This document shows, piece after piece, positions 1 through 8,600 of a DNA stretch of 64,000 bases. Source of the DNA: Microbacterium soli. Its GTDB lineage: Bacteria > Actinomycetota > Actinomycetes > Actinomycetales > Microbacteriaceae. The notes under the pieces were generated by a model, which saw only the letters and a list, made by a program, of their open reading frames with translations, was not told where the DNA came from and made no database searches. A program made the translations under genes and the position numbers. Location: the NCBI RefSeq assembly GCF_039539005.1, contig NZ_BAABCP010000002.1, positions 1-64,000 of the forward strand. Reading direction: 5' to 3'. Within the stretch, counting starts at the first letter, position 1. Each line of letters opens with the position of its first letter.

Positions 1-87
1 ACGGGTCGGGGCAGGGCACGCTGGGCGACGAGGTGGAAGCCAGCGCTGAACGCGTTCGCGATCGCCTTCGAAGGCCGAATCAACTAA
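1..87 (+). pseudogene. IS256-family transposase, C-terminal end only
   Basis: The frame open from the window edge reads ...RWATRWKPALNAFAIAFEGRIN and stops at TAA 85-87. This matches the usual end of actinobacterial IS256/Mutator-type transposases, which finish in a WKxALNAFxIxFEGRI-like tail. Only the last 28 codons are visible, so it cannot be said whether the rest of the gene, outside the window, is intact. The bases after the stop, to about 125, probably are the right end of that element. An IS5-type fragment follows immediately, so the two elements are nested or abutting. Confidence 0.65.
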
Positions 88-120
88 TGACCGCCGGCCC
101 AGAAACACCGTTCATCGGAC

Positions 121-360
121 ACACCCGAGCCCGACGACCAGAAAGGCCACCGCAAGCGTCGCGGATCCCGCGGCGGCAGACCTGTCGGGCTCGACGTCGC
201 CGACTACAAGAACCGGAACGTCATCGAACGCCGCTACTGCCACATCAAACAATGGCGAGGCCTCGCAACCCGGTACGACAAGCACGTCGTGATCTACCGC
301 GCCGCGGTCGTCCTCAACGCCGTCATCGCCTGGACCAAGGCTTTGTCAGACACGCCCTAG
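121..360 (+). pseudogene. IS5-family (IS427-like) transposase, C-terminal fragment
   Basis: Frame 1 from about 121 reads TPEPDDQKGHRKRRGSRGG, then GRPVGLDVADYKNRNVIERR, then a KQWRGLATRYDK-type block, ending at TAG 358-360. The RGSRGGRP, YKxRNxIER and QWRGLATRYDK blocks are characteristic of the C-terminal half of IS5-family DDE transposases, the ER motif being part of the catalytic core. The N-terminal half with the first two catalytic Asp residues is missing, and stops at 85-90 close the frame upstream. The fragment is therefore dead. The end of the gene (gacacgcccTAG) probably coincides with the element's terminal repeat, because the neighbouring AAA gene runs straight into it on the other strand. 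Confidence 0.8.
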
Positions 361-1584
361 GCGACGCGTTTCATGTATGTCGACTACCTCGACGACAGCA
401 TGGAGTGTGGGCGTGGCGGCAGTGATGAGGTCAAACTCCGGAACAGCGAATGGGTTCGACCGTTTGGCGTTGAGGCGGCCCTCCAGCTCGGAGAGGGCTT
501 TTTGGTAGCGGTCGACGCGATTTCTCACCTCATTGCGCGCCGCGCGCAGCGCGCCTGCCAGATCGGGGTACAGATCGCCATCGCCAGGAATGCTGTCGGC
601 GAGCCTGGACGCGCTCTGTTTGCTTGCATTCAGAGCAGCGAGCTGCGCGTCGATGCGAGCTTGCAGGTCCGTCACCGACCGGTCGAAGTGAGCCGCGAGA
701 GCGGCTCGGCGCTCTGATGAGATCTCGTTACCGCAGAATAGGCACTCAGACGCGTGCCCATGCAACGGCAAGCCACGCTGAACCCACTCAGCTCCTACGG
801 GGTTCTCTGCTAGTTCAGCAAGGGGTCGCGAGATGACGTCTTCTTTCAGAAGCGCGACTGAGTCCCGGCGGATGTCATCGACGCTCGCCAACTCCCCCGT
901 GAACAGCCCGGTGTATGGTCGGGGTGCGCTCGATGTCGCTAGTTCTCTGTCGGCCGCGACGTCAGCCGATGCCGAGTCGAAGACGGTACGGTCGCCGACC
1001 AGCAGGTTGCGTACGTTTCTGCGGGTGTAGGTGTTTGTGCCACGATAGGTGGCGACCGGGGAGGTGCGCAGGTCGTCGACGATATGTCCAGCGACCTCCG
1101 TCATGCGTCGTTCGAGGCTCGCTTCGGCGGCCTTCGCGGCTGCGCGTGCTTCGGCTGCCTTGGGTTCGATCTCGGCCCTGCGCCGCTCTGCTTCGGCCAG
1201 CTCAAGCTCTGCGTCGACGTTCGCTTTGCCCAGTGTGAGGAGGCTGTCGGAGCGCGGACCCTGACTGTCGTCGAAGCGGAGGTTCTCATGGACATACTCC
1301 GCGTTGAAGACCTGGACGCGGCTCCAGAAGCCCTCGGTCGCATGAGTCACCGTGCTCTCGACGCCGTCGATAGTCGCTGCGAGCTCGATCTTCGACTGTG
1401 CAGCCTCGGCGTCCGATGCTGCACAGGACCGCAGAAGGCTAGCAAGGGTGCTCTTCCCGCTGCCGTTGGTGCCGTACAGCAGATTGATGCGGGCGAAATC
1501 AGTCGCCCGCCCGTCATCGGTCCAGCGCTGGAAGGCGCGATAGTCGTGGACTTTGCGGATACGGGTGATTGTTGCCTTCGTCAT
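346..1584 (-). pseudogene. Truncated AAA_13/RloC-like ATPase with zinc hook
   Basis: The product starts with an SMC/Rad50-like ATP-binding half: Walker A GTNGSGKST near residues 38-46 and a Q-loop-like VQVFNAEYVHENL near 90-102. A coiled coil rich in Ala, Glu and Arg follows at about 120-165, then a CLFC zinc-hook motif at 281-284 and a second helical arm. This is the architecture of AAA_13 proteins such as RloC, a DNA-damage-sensing tRNA anticodon nuclease of about 700 residues. Here the protein stops at 412, and its last codons (after DIHETRRL) run into the IS5 fragment. The second half of the ATPase (signature motif, Walker B) and any nuclease domain are missing. The start is supported by AGGAG five bases before ATG 1584. 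The nuclease assignment is inference from the family, since no nuclease residues remain. Confidence 0.8.
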
Positions 1585-1767
1585 AGTTCTCCTGGGCAGC
1601 AGGGCTGAGCGCTGGAGTTAAGGCTAGCGTTCACCGCTCGCGAATCCACGGCGTGGCCGGGGTGATGGCCGATCGTTGGGCCGCAGTATCCATCGGCCCT
1701 GTTTGACTTCAAGAACGGGTGGGAGGGATGGCCAGCTGAGGCCGGCGCCGGGTGTCAGTGGCGGCAA

Positions 1768-1777
1768 TTTGTACAAA
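1768..1777. promoter_or_regulatory. Palindromic operator candidate for the toxin-antitoxin operon
   Basis: TTTGTACAAA is a perfect 10-base palindrome lying 4 bases upstream of the -35 element of the toxin-antitoxin promoter. Phd/RelB-type antitoxins bind such short palindromes to repress their own operon. Binding has not been shown here; it is inferred from position and symmetry. Confidence 0.5.
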
Positions 1778-1780
1778 ATG

Positions 1781-1809
1781 TTGGAATTGTCAGGATCATG
1801 GGTTAGCGT
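1781..1809 (+). promoter_or_regulatory. Promoter of the toxin-antitoxin operon (leaderless)
   Basis: A -35 element TTGGAA (1781-1786), a 17-base spacer and a -10 element TAGCGT (1804-1809) end six bases before the antitoxin ATG. With that spacing transcription should start at or next to the A of the ATG, and no ribosome binding site is present, so the mRNA is probably leaderless. Confidence 0.6.
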
Positions 1810-1815
1810 AAGCGC

Positions 1816-2079
1816 ATGACCGTCACTGTTGCTCGTGAAGTGAGCGCCTCCGCGTTGCGTGACAAGATGACCAGCACGGTGAGTACCGTCACGTATGGGC
1901 ATGAACGCGTCGGAATCACCCGCCATGGAAAGCTCGTCGCAGTGATGGTTCCGGTAGAAGACGTGGAACTGCTCGAGAAATACGAGGAGCTGGCGGACAT
2001 CCGCGCTTACGACGAGGCCAAGGCATCTGATGACGGCTCCCGCGTGAGCGCCGACGAGTTCTTCGCTGAACTCGGTTGA
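1816..2079 (+). CDS. Type II antitoxin, Phd/YefM family
   Basis: This is an 87-residue acidic protein. Its N-terminal half (EVSASALRDKMTSTVSTVTYGHERVGITRHGKLVAVMVPVEDVE) is the Phd/YefM DNA-binding fold: a strand, a helix starting S/A-x-x-R, a G-ERV-ITRHGK turn, and the conserved V-MVP-ED segment. The C-terminal tail (about 58-87) is the flexible acidic part that wraps the toxin. The gene overlaps the toxin gene by 4 bases. It should neutralise the toxin and, with it, repress the promoter just upstream. It looks intact, unlike its neighbours on either side. Confidence 0.88.
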   Translation: MTVTVAREVSASALRDKMTSTVSTVTYGHERVGITRHGKLVAVMVPVEDVELLEKYEELADIRAYDEAKASDDGSRVSADEFFAELG

Positions 2080-2348
2080 GCGGCGCCACCGCCTACACGG
2101 TCGGCCTGGCATCCGCAGCGAGGCGTGACCTCAAGAAGCTTCCGGTGAAGGAGCAGCGCGTCCTCCGCGACGCGATTCTGGGGCTGAAGGTGGACCCGCG
2201 CCCTAACGGGTGCACGAAGCTAACAGGCCGCGATGCTTACCGGTTGCGGGTTGGTAATTACCGTGTGATCTACGAGATCAACGACACCGAGGTAATCGTC
2301 ACTGTCGTGCGCGTCGGACACCGACGCGACATCTACCAGAACCTTTGA
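2076..2348 (+). CDS. Type II toxin, RelE/ParE family
   Basis: This 90-residue basic protein has the RelE/ParE fold signature: Y-V-LASAARRDLKKLP near the N-terminus, the central G-KLTGRDAYRLRVGNYRVIYEI, and VTVVRVGHRRDIY near the end. The conserved Arg residues in RLRVGNYRVIY and the terminal GHRRD-Y are those used by RelE-type mRNA interferases, so ribosome-dependent mRNA cleavage is the likely activity. It starts at TTG 2076, which overlaps the antitoxin stop codon (TTGA), so translation is coupled. No inactivating change is visible. Confidence 0.88.
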   Translation: MSGATAYTVGLASAARRDLKKLPVKEQRVLRDAILGLKVDPRPNGCTKLTGRDAYRLRVGNYRVIYEINDTEVIVTVVRVGHRRDIYQNL

Positions 2349-2408
2349 ACTCGGAGTGCTTCGTGCCGCCCCACACCTCGGCGCCGCGGACGATGCTTGC
2401 CCCGACGG

Positions 2409-2570
2409 GTGTCGTTCAATGTCATTGACGAGGGTGGGTACTTCGCCCACTCGCTGAACGCGTACGGGCGTACGGGGCGGCCGTGCCCACGGTGCGGCGG
2501 CGCGATCCGTCGCGTCGCGTTCATGAACCGGTCCAGTCACCTGTGCCCGCGCTGCCAGCGGCGACGCTGA
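2409..2570 (+). pseudogene. mutM: 3' fragment of mutM (Fpg), zinc-finger end
   Basis: The frame ending at TGA 2568-2570 reads [20 protein letters not shown], then [20 protein letters not shown], then [13 protein letters not shown]. This is the C-terminal zinc finger of formamidopyrimidine-DNA glycosylase, with four Cys in CxxC...CxxC and the conserved FMNRSSHxCPxCQ. Only about the last 50 of about 290 codons are present. The catalytic N-terminal Pro-Glu and the helix-two-turn-helix domain are missing. The first in-frame start-like codon is GTG 2409, but no gene is expected to start there. mutM normally sits immediately upstream of smc in this group, so this is the native locus with its 5' part displaced or lost, rather than random DNA. 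Confidence 0.8.
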
Positions 2571-2585
2571 CCGCGACGTCGACGC

Positions 2586-3908
2586 TCAGGCGGACGCGAA
2601 GGAACGCCGCAGCAGCGGACGTGTGGCCAGGGTGCTCAGCCACACGACGAGGATCCCGGAGGCGAGCACCGCGGCGATGGTCAGCAGCGACAGCGGGGCG
2701 ACGATGAGCGCGATGCCCAGCAGCGGGAACACGACGATCCCCGCGCACAGCGCAGACCCCAGGGAGGTCAGCAGGAGCGGCGACATGACGGTGCGACGTC
2801 GCGCCGCCTCGACCGTCTGCAGGGGCATGCCCACCCGGTGCAGGCTGCGGTGCAGCGGTCGCTGATCGAGGACCTCCGCGGCCTGGGTGACGCCCACCGA
2901 CGCGGCCACCATGAGGAACGACACGACGAGCGTGATGATCAGGCCCGTGCGCATGTCGGTGATCAGCATGACATCCTGGCTGGACGGCGCCTCGGCGCTT
3001 GCGACGTTCATGAGCGACACTCCCGTGCCGGCGAAGACGGCCATGAAGCTCGTCATCGCCACCCCGCCCACCTGCCGCCATGCGGCTCTCGGGTTGTCCA
3101 GGACGGTGCGCGCGGCCAGCAGCCGCTGCGCCGTCGCGGCGCGCGTGACCTGCATGCCGGCACCGACCTTCAGCACCCAGGGACCGACCAGGTTCAGCAC
3201 GGCCATCGTACCCGCGAACAGTGCGGCGAGCACGACCGCGATCGACACCGCGCCGGCGAGCGACGGCACCGACTGGGCCGTGAGGAAGGCGGCGAGCAGC
3301 AGCACGACGGCGATCATGCCGCGAATCCCGCGCACCTTCGACGCCTGCGCCCGCATCCGCACCCCCAGCGGTGAGACGATGACCCGGCGCAGGCCCAGCA
3401 CGGCGCTGATCGTGGCCAGCAGTACGGTGCCGGCGCAGACCCCGACCGTGCCCCACGGTGCCAGGAGGACGTGCTGCCAGCCGAGCGGCTCGCCCCGGAA
3501 CGGGATGAGACCGACCATCGGCACCAGCAGCAGATGACCGAGGACACCGAGGAGCACGCCGCACGCGGCGACCAGCGTCGACTCGACGACGGTGAGAACA
3601 CCCACGCCCAGCGGCGTCACACCCAGCAGCCGCAGCGTGGAGAGCCGCTCGTCGCGTCGCCGCGCCGACAGCCGTGCGGCGGCGCCGCCCAGAGAGGCGA
3701 GAGGCAGCACGAGCAGGGCCAGCGCGACGGCGGCGAGAACCTGGTAGAGCAGAGCATACTGACCCGGCACGCCCCAGAACGTCTGCGCACCGCCCACGAC
3801 CGTGAGGACGAGGGCGGTCACGATCCCGAAGGCGGCCACGGGGATCGCGATGGTGGCGGCACCGCCCGGCTCAGGACGCAGCAGCATCCGCATGGTCTGC
3901 GCGTTCAC
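2586..3908 (-). CDS. ABC transporter permease, FtsX/MacB type
   Basis: This 440-residue membrane protein has a first transmembrane segment near residues 17-42, two or three more at about 55-80, 105-130 and 150-175, a linker, and a second hydrophobic block from about 195 to the end with roughly five more segments. The cluster of small hydrophobic segments around LLGVTPLGVGVLTVVESTLVAACGVLLG fits the FtsX-like permease domain. It overlaps the ATPase gene by 4 bases (ATGA), so the two proteins form one exporter. The family moves lipids, lipoproteins or peptides, or senses antimicrobial peptides; the substrate here is unknown. No sensor kinase or regulator gene adjoins it. Confidence 0.85.
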   Translation of the reverse strand: MNAQTMRMLLRPEPGGAATIAIPVAAFGIVTALVLTVVGGAQTFWGVPGQYALLYQVLAAVALALLVLPLASLGGAAARLSARRRDERLSTLRLLGVTPLGVGVLTVVESTLVAACGVLLGVLGHLLLVPMVGLIPFRGEPLGWQHVLLAPWGTVGVCAGTVLLATISAVLGLRRVIVSPLGVRMRAQASKVRGIRGMIAVVLLLAAFLTAQSVPSLAGAVSIAVVLAALFAGTMAVLNLVGPWVLKVGAGMQVTRAATAQRLLAARTVLDNPRAAWRQVGGVAMTSFMAVFAGTGVSLMNVASAEAPSSQDVMLITDMRTGLIITLVVSFLMVAASVGVTQAAEVLDQRPLHRSLHRVGMPLQTVEAARRRTVMSPLLLTSLGSALCAGIVVFPLLGIALIVAPLSLLTIAAVLASGILVVWLSTLATRPLLRRSFASA

Positions 3909-4600
3909 GCCGCCACCTCCGCGTCGACGATCACGCCGTCCCGCATGGACAGCGTCCGCGAGCAGCGCGCCGCGACCTGCAGATCATGCGTGACGAGCAC
4001 AAGGGTGCGGCCCTGACTCCCCGTGGACCACAGCAGAGCATCCATCACGTCCGCGGACGTGTGCGAGTCCAGCGCACCGGTCGGCTCGTCGGCGAACACG
4101 AGCTCCGCGCCGGTCACCTGGGCGCGGGCGATCGCGACCCGCTGCGCCTGCCCGCCCGACAACTCACCGATGCGCCGCTCCTCCATGCCTGCCAGCCCCA
4201 GCGACTGCAGCCACCCCGCCGCACGCGGGATCGCCTCCCGACGGGAGACGCCGTTGACCATCAGAGCGAGAGCGACGTTCTCGACGGCCGTGAGCTCGGG
4301 GATCAGCAGCCCCTGCTGGAACACGAAGCCGAATCCCTCCCTCCGCAGCCTCGAGCGGGACGATTCCGACTGCGCGGTGACATCAAGGTCGACCCCCGCC
4401 GCGGAGCGAAACACGACCGTCCCTGCATCCGGGGAGACGATGCCCGCGAGAACATGCAGCAGCGTGGTCTTGCCGGAGCCGGAGGCTCCCATGATGGCCA
4501 GCGACTCGCCCCTGCCCACGACGACATCCACACCGGCGAGGGCGTGAGTGCTGCCGTAGGTCTTGGTGAGCGAGTGCGCGTGCAGGATCGGATCGTTCAT
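3905..4600 (-). CDS. ABC transporter ATP-binding protein (LolD/MacB-type)
   Basis: All ABC ATPase motifs are present: Walker A GASGSGKTT, Q-loop FVFQQGLLIPELTAVENV, signature LSGGQAQRVAIARA, Walker B LVFADEPTGALD and the switch His in LVTHD. The sequence groups with the LolD/FtsE/MacB class that works with FtsX-type permeases. I place the start at ATG 4600 (MNDPILHAHSL) because GGAGG lies 8 bases upstream. An in-frame ATG at 4636 has no ribosome binding site and would add twelve unmatched residues. It is transcribed just ahead of the permease gene. Confidence 0.9.
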   Translation of the reverse strand: MNDPILHAHSLTKTYGSTHALAGVDVVVGRGESLAIMGASGSGKTTLLHVLAGIVSPDAGTVVFRSAAGVDLDVTAQSESSRSRLRREGFGFVFQQGLLIPELTAVENVALALMVNGVSRREAIPRAAGWLQSLGLAGMEERRIGELSGGQAQRVAIARAQVTGAELVFADEPTGALDSHTSADVMDALLWSTGSQGRTLVLVTHDLQVAARCSRTLSMRDGVIVDAEVAA

Positions 4601-4712
4601 GCCTCCAGCCTCCGCCGGGGCCGTGGTGCGGGTCATCGCACCAGCGGATGATCCCGGACGGATGCCGTCATCCCCCGGGATGATTCACGTCGAGGAGGCG
4701 ATCCCGGACCCC

Positions 4713-4745
4713 GCGTCCGCCCGAGCGGGAAGCTCGAGCGGACGC
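4713..4745 (-). terminator. Strong hairpin, probable terminator
   Basis: Left arm GCGTCCGCCCGAGC (4713-4726), loop GGGAA and right arm GCTCGAGCGGACGC (4732-4745) form a 14-base-pair stem with one mismatch. It lies 34 bases past the stop of the minus-strand gene at 4779 and before the ABC operon. It lacks a U run, as is common in high-GC genomes. Confidence 0.6.
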
Positions 4746-4778
4746 AGGGTCGCACCGGCGGGGTGCCGGTGTCTCGGC

Positions 4779-5066
4779 TCATCGCAGACCTCGCTGGATG
4801 GGGAAGGAGAGCAGAGTGATGGCCTCGTGCTCGGTGATCCCGCGGTCGAGTGTGCGCACGTACGACACGGGGGCGCGCTGGGCGCGGGGCGTGCGCCGGG
4901 GGCGGCTCCGCTGGGCGCGCAGCGTGAGCCACAACCCGATGCGGAGGGCGAGCCGATCGCCGAGCGAGAGCCTGGTGCGGTCGGCGGGGAGGACGATCTC
5001 GACGATCTCGTGCTCCTCGGTACAGGGCGGATGGACGGTCTTGCGAAGCAGTGCTTCAGTGTTCAC
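4779..5066 (-). CDS. Small actinobacterial protein of unknown function
   Basis: I do not recognise a function. The 95-residue product has an amphipathic or partly hydrophobic block LSLGDRLALRIGLWLTLRAQ in the middle, flanked by Arg-rich stretches, and ends EHEAITLLSFPIQRGLR. Small proteins with a DRLALRxGLWL motif are common beside regulators in Microbacteriaceae. I use GTG 5066 (VNTEALLRK); the frame stays open to GTG 5189 and the extra codons also have high GC at position three, so a longer form is possible. It lies downstream of a good minus-strand promoter at 5420-5449 and of a short open frame with a clear ribosome binding site, and is followed by a hairpin. Confidence 0.6.
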   Translation of the reverse strand: MNTEALLRKTVHPPCTEEHEIVEIVLPADRTRLSLGDRLALRIGLWLTLRAQRSRPRRTPRAQRAPVSYVRTLDRGITEHEAITLLSFPIQRGLR

Positions 5067-5278
5067 GAGAGTGCTCTTTCGTGTCGGATTCCATGGGATG
5101 GGAGGGAGGAACGGCGGCGACCTCCGGCGGGCGGTCCGCGCGGCCGGTGACACCGGTGCGCGGACGGTCGTGGAGACGGGATGTCGCACGGGATGCAGAG
5201 GGTCGAGGAGGTCGACCGATGCGGGAGCGGTGGGAGCCGTCGGGGGCGTCTTCCTGAACGGAGGACCCGGCGACGGCT

Positions 5279-5383
5279 CTACGAGAGCGCGCTCGATCGG
5301 ATGCCGAAGACGGAGGACGGCCGATCATCGATGCGCATCGCAGACCAACCGGTGATCGGTGCCGGGACAGATGCAGTGACCAT
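5279..5383 (-). CDS. Possible 34-residue leader peptide or small protein
   Basis: ATG 5383 is preceded by AAGGGAGGA with a 6-base spacer, the best ribosome binding site in this gap, and lies 36 bases past the -10 of a good promoter. The frame reads MVTASVPAPITGWSAMRIDD and continues 14 more residues to TAG 5279-5281. No homology is recognised. It could be a leader peptide controlling the gene at 4779-5066, or a stand-alone small protein. The 210 bases between the two frames show no other gene. Confidence 0.4.
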   Translation of the reverse strand: MVTASVPAPITGWSAMRIDDRPSSVFGIRSSALS

Positions 5384-5419
5384 GAGCGTCCTCCCTTCGT
5401 GAGCTGTCCGAGAGTTGCA

Positions 5420-5449
5420 AAGCTAGTGCCTCCCCTCAGGCCGCGTCAA
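5420..5449 (-). promoter_or_regulatory. Sigma-70-type promoter on the minus strand
   Basis: Read on the minus strand, TTGACG (5449-5444), an 18-base spacer and TAGCTT (5425-5420) form a near-consensus promoter. It points away from smc, towards the short frame at 5383 and the gene at 5066. It is the clearest promoter in the 543-base gap between 5067 and 5609; the rest of that gap holds only the short frame and the smc upstream region. Confidence 0.65.
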
Positions 5450-5556
5450 GCACCGCCTGCATGCTGGGGCGTGTCGTGCCTGCGTCGCCCCGTGCAGCAG
5501 CCGCGCGGATCCCGGTCGTGACCGCGGGGGATCCGCTGTCGCCGCCGGGATTCCGG

Positions 5557-5562
5557 TAGCGT
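5557..5562 (+). promoter_or_regulatory. -10 element upstream of smc
   Basis: TAGCGT lies six bases before a GTG (5569) that opens a 16-codon frame (VIVAGRTAGRTVRACT) ending at TGA 5617-5619. That frame overlaps the smc start (ATGCACCTGA). If transcription begins at the GTG, as at other genes here, smc would be translated by coupling to a tiny leaderless leader frame. No -35 element is obvious. Confidence 0.4.
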
Positions 5563-5609
5563 GGCGTCGTGATTGTCGCTGGACGGACCGCCGGACGGAC
5601 GGTGCGCGC

Positions 5610-8600
5610 ATGCACCTGAAGAGCCTGACGCTCAAGGGCTTCAAGTCCTTCGCCCAGCCCACCTCGTTCGTCTTCGAACCCGGGGTCACGTGCATCGTCG
5701 GACCGAACGGATCCGGCAAGTCGAACGTCGTCGACGCGCTGGCCTGGGTGATGGGGGAGCAGGGCGCCAAGACGCTGCGCGGCGGCAAGATGGAGGACGT
5801 CATCTTCGCCGGCACCTCGACCCGGGGTCCGCTGGGTCGTGCGGAGGTGCAGCTCACGATCGACAACAGCGACGGCGCGCTGCCGATCGAGTACGCCGAG
5901 GTGACGATCAGCCGCACGCTGTTCCGCAACGGCTCCAGCGAGTACGCCATCAACGGCTCCGCCTGCCGCCTGCTGGATGTGCAGGAGCTCCTGAGCGACT
6001 CCGGTCTCGGCCGTGAGATGCACGTGATCGTCGGTCAGGGGCGTCTGGACACCGTGCTGCAGGCCTCGCCCGAGGAGCGCCGCGGGTTCATCGAGGAGGC
6101 CGCCGGCATCCTCAAGCATCGGCGCCGCAAGGAGAAGACCATCCGCAAGCTGGACGCGATGGAGGCGAACCTCACGCGGCTCAGCGACCTCGCCGGGGAG
6201 ATCCGTCGCCAGCTCAAGCCGCTCGGCAAGCAGGCCGAGATCGCCCGTGAAGCCGCCGGCATCGCCGCGATCGTGCGCGATGCGAAGGCGCGGATCTTCG
6301 CCGACGACCTGGTCGCGCTGCGCACCGCTCTGGCCGACCACACCCGCACCGAGCAGGAGCGCCACACCGAGCGCCTCGTGCTGGCCGACCAGCTGGAGTC
6401 CGCTCGCGCATCCATCCAGCACCTCGAATCCCTCCAGAACTCCGCGGCCGTCGATGAGGCGCGCCGGGTCGCCTTCGGGTTGGAGCAGGTGCAGGAGCGC
6501 ATGCGCAGCCTGTACACGCTCGCCAACCAGCGGCTGGCGCTCCTGGGCAGCGAAGAGGACGACACCGTCACGGCCATCACCGTCACCCAGGACACCATCG
6601 ACGAGGCCAGAGACGAGATCACCCGTATCTCGGAGGGGCTGGGTGACGCGCAGGATGCGGCCGCTGCAGCCGGCAGAGCCGTCGTCGACGCGCGCGCCGA
6701 GCTGAACATGCTCGACGTCGACATCGCCGAGCAGAGCGCCCTGGTCTCGCAGTACGACATGAGGCTGACCACCCTGCGCGGGAACGCCGAGGCCGCGGCA
6801 TCCGCCCTCGCCGCCGTGCGTGGAGCCGTGCTGCGCCAGGAGAGCGCGCTGGAAGCCGCCCGCAGCCGCCGCCGAGAGGCCGCCGCGACGCTGGAGGCCA
6901 TCGAGGACGCGCAGGTGCCGGACGGTTCCGCTGCCGAGTACGCCGCCGCCTACGAGGATGCGCAGAAGCGCGCCACAGCCGCGGAAGCCGAACGGGACTC
7001 ACTGCGCGAGCGGCTGCACGAGGCGGAGCGCGAGGCCGATGCGCTCACCGCCAAGGCCGCTGCACTCGGCAGCGCACTGGCGCTGTCCGGCGGAGCAGCC
7101 GAGATCGTCGCCTCCGGCGCGGCGGGAGTGCGCGGTCTCGTGGGCGATGCCGTGCAGGTGCGTGCAGGATTCGAGGCCGCCATCGCCGCCGTCCTCGGAC
7201 CGTTGACCGAGGGTGTCCTGGTCGATGCCGTCGATGACGCCTTCGCGCTCGTCGCGGACGGCGGTGCTCGCAGGTCCGTCGACTTCGTCATCGCCGATGC
7301 CTCGGTGCCCCTGGCCTCCGCCGTCGTCGACGTTCCCGGCACCACCTCCGCCGCCGAGGTGGTGGACGCGCCGCCCGGGGTTCGGGGAATCCTCTCGACG
7401 GTGCTCGTCGCAGACGACCTGGCATCCGCTCGGGCCGCCCGTGCCGCGCTGGACGCGCTTGGTGACGTGCACACGACGATCGTCACACGGACGGGGGAGC
7501 TGATCACCGCGCACACCATGCGCGCCGGCACCGGGGAGGCATCCCGTCTGGAGCTGGCCGCCCAGCGCGACGCCGCCACGGAGCGGCTCGCGCAGGTGCG
7601 CCTGACGGTGGCCGAGCTGCGCGACGCCCGGGATGAGGCGACGGATGCCGTGGAACAGGCGCGCAGACAGGCGAAGGACGCCCTGCGAGAGCTGCGCGAG
7701 CACGACGCGGCGCTGGCCTCTCACGCCGAACAGCTGAACCGGGCCACCGTGCAGCACGAGGCCGCCGTCGCGGAGTGCGACCGACTGGAATCCGGCCTCG
7801 CGCAGGCGCAGGCCGCCGTCGCCGACGCGGAGGCCGCTGCGGAGCAGGCGGCTCGTGAACTGGCGGCATCCGAGTCCGAGCCGAGGCCTGTACTGGATAC
7901 CGGCGCGCGGGACGGGCTGCTGGAGGCTCTGGATCTCGCACGTGAGGGGGAGGTGCGGGCACGTCTGGAGATCGAGACGCTCCGGGAGCGCATCCGTGCC
8001 GCCCAGGCCCGGGTGGCCGGGTTGGAGCGTCAGCGCGAGCAGGAGCGTGACGCGGCTGCGGAGGCCGCACGCCGTGCGGTGATCCGCAGGGCGCAGCGCG
8101 AATCGGCCTCCGCGGTCGCAGAGGAGGTGCCTCGGGTGCTGGACTCCATCGGGCGCTCGGTCGCCGAGGCGCGGATGGCGCTGGCGGCCGCGGAGGCGGA
8201 GCGCGCCGCGCACAGCGAAGAGCTCACGGCGTTGCGAGCCCAGGAAGGCGCACTGCGGGAGAGGCTGGCGGGCCTGACGGAGAGCGTGCACACCCTCGAG
8301 ATGCAGATCCACGAGAAGAAGCTGCATCTGACCGGGTTGCTGGAGCGGGTCGCCTCCGAACTCGCCCTGGACGAAGATATTCTCATTGCGGAATATGGGC
8401 CGGACCAGCTCGTCCCGCCGGATTCCGGCGCCGATGACGCCGGGGAGCGGCCGGATGCAGGCGAGGCTGCAGGGGTGCCGTTCGACCGCCGCGATCAGGA
8501 GCGGCGACTGAAGGACGCCGAGCGCAAGCTCGCGCAGCTGGGTCGGGTCAATCCGCTGGCGCTGGAGGAGTTCGCCGCTCTCGAGCAGCGGCATGCCTTC

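Noticed and set aside
33..425. 130-codon frame at the left edge
   Set aside because: It is out of frame with both transposase remnants and gives a low-complexity Arg/Pro protein.
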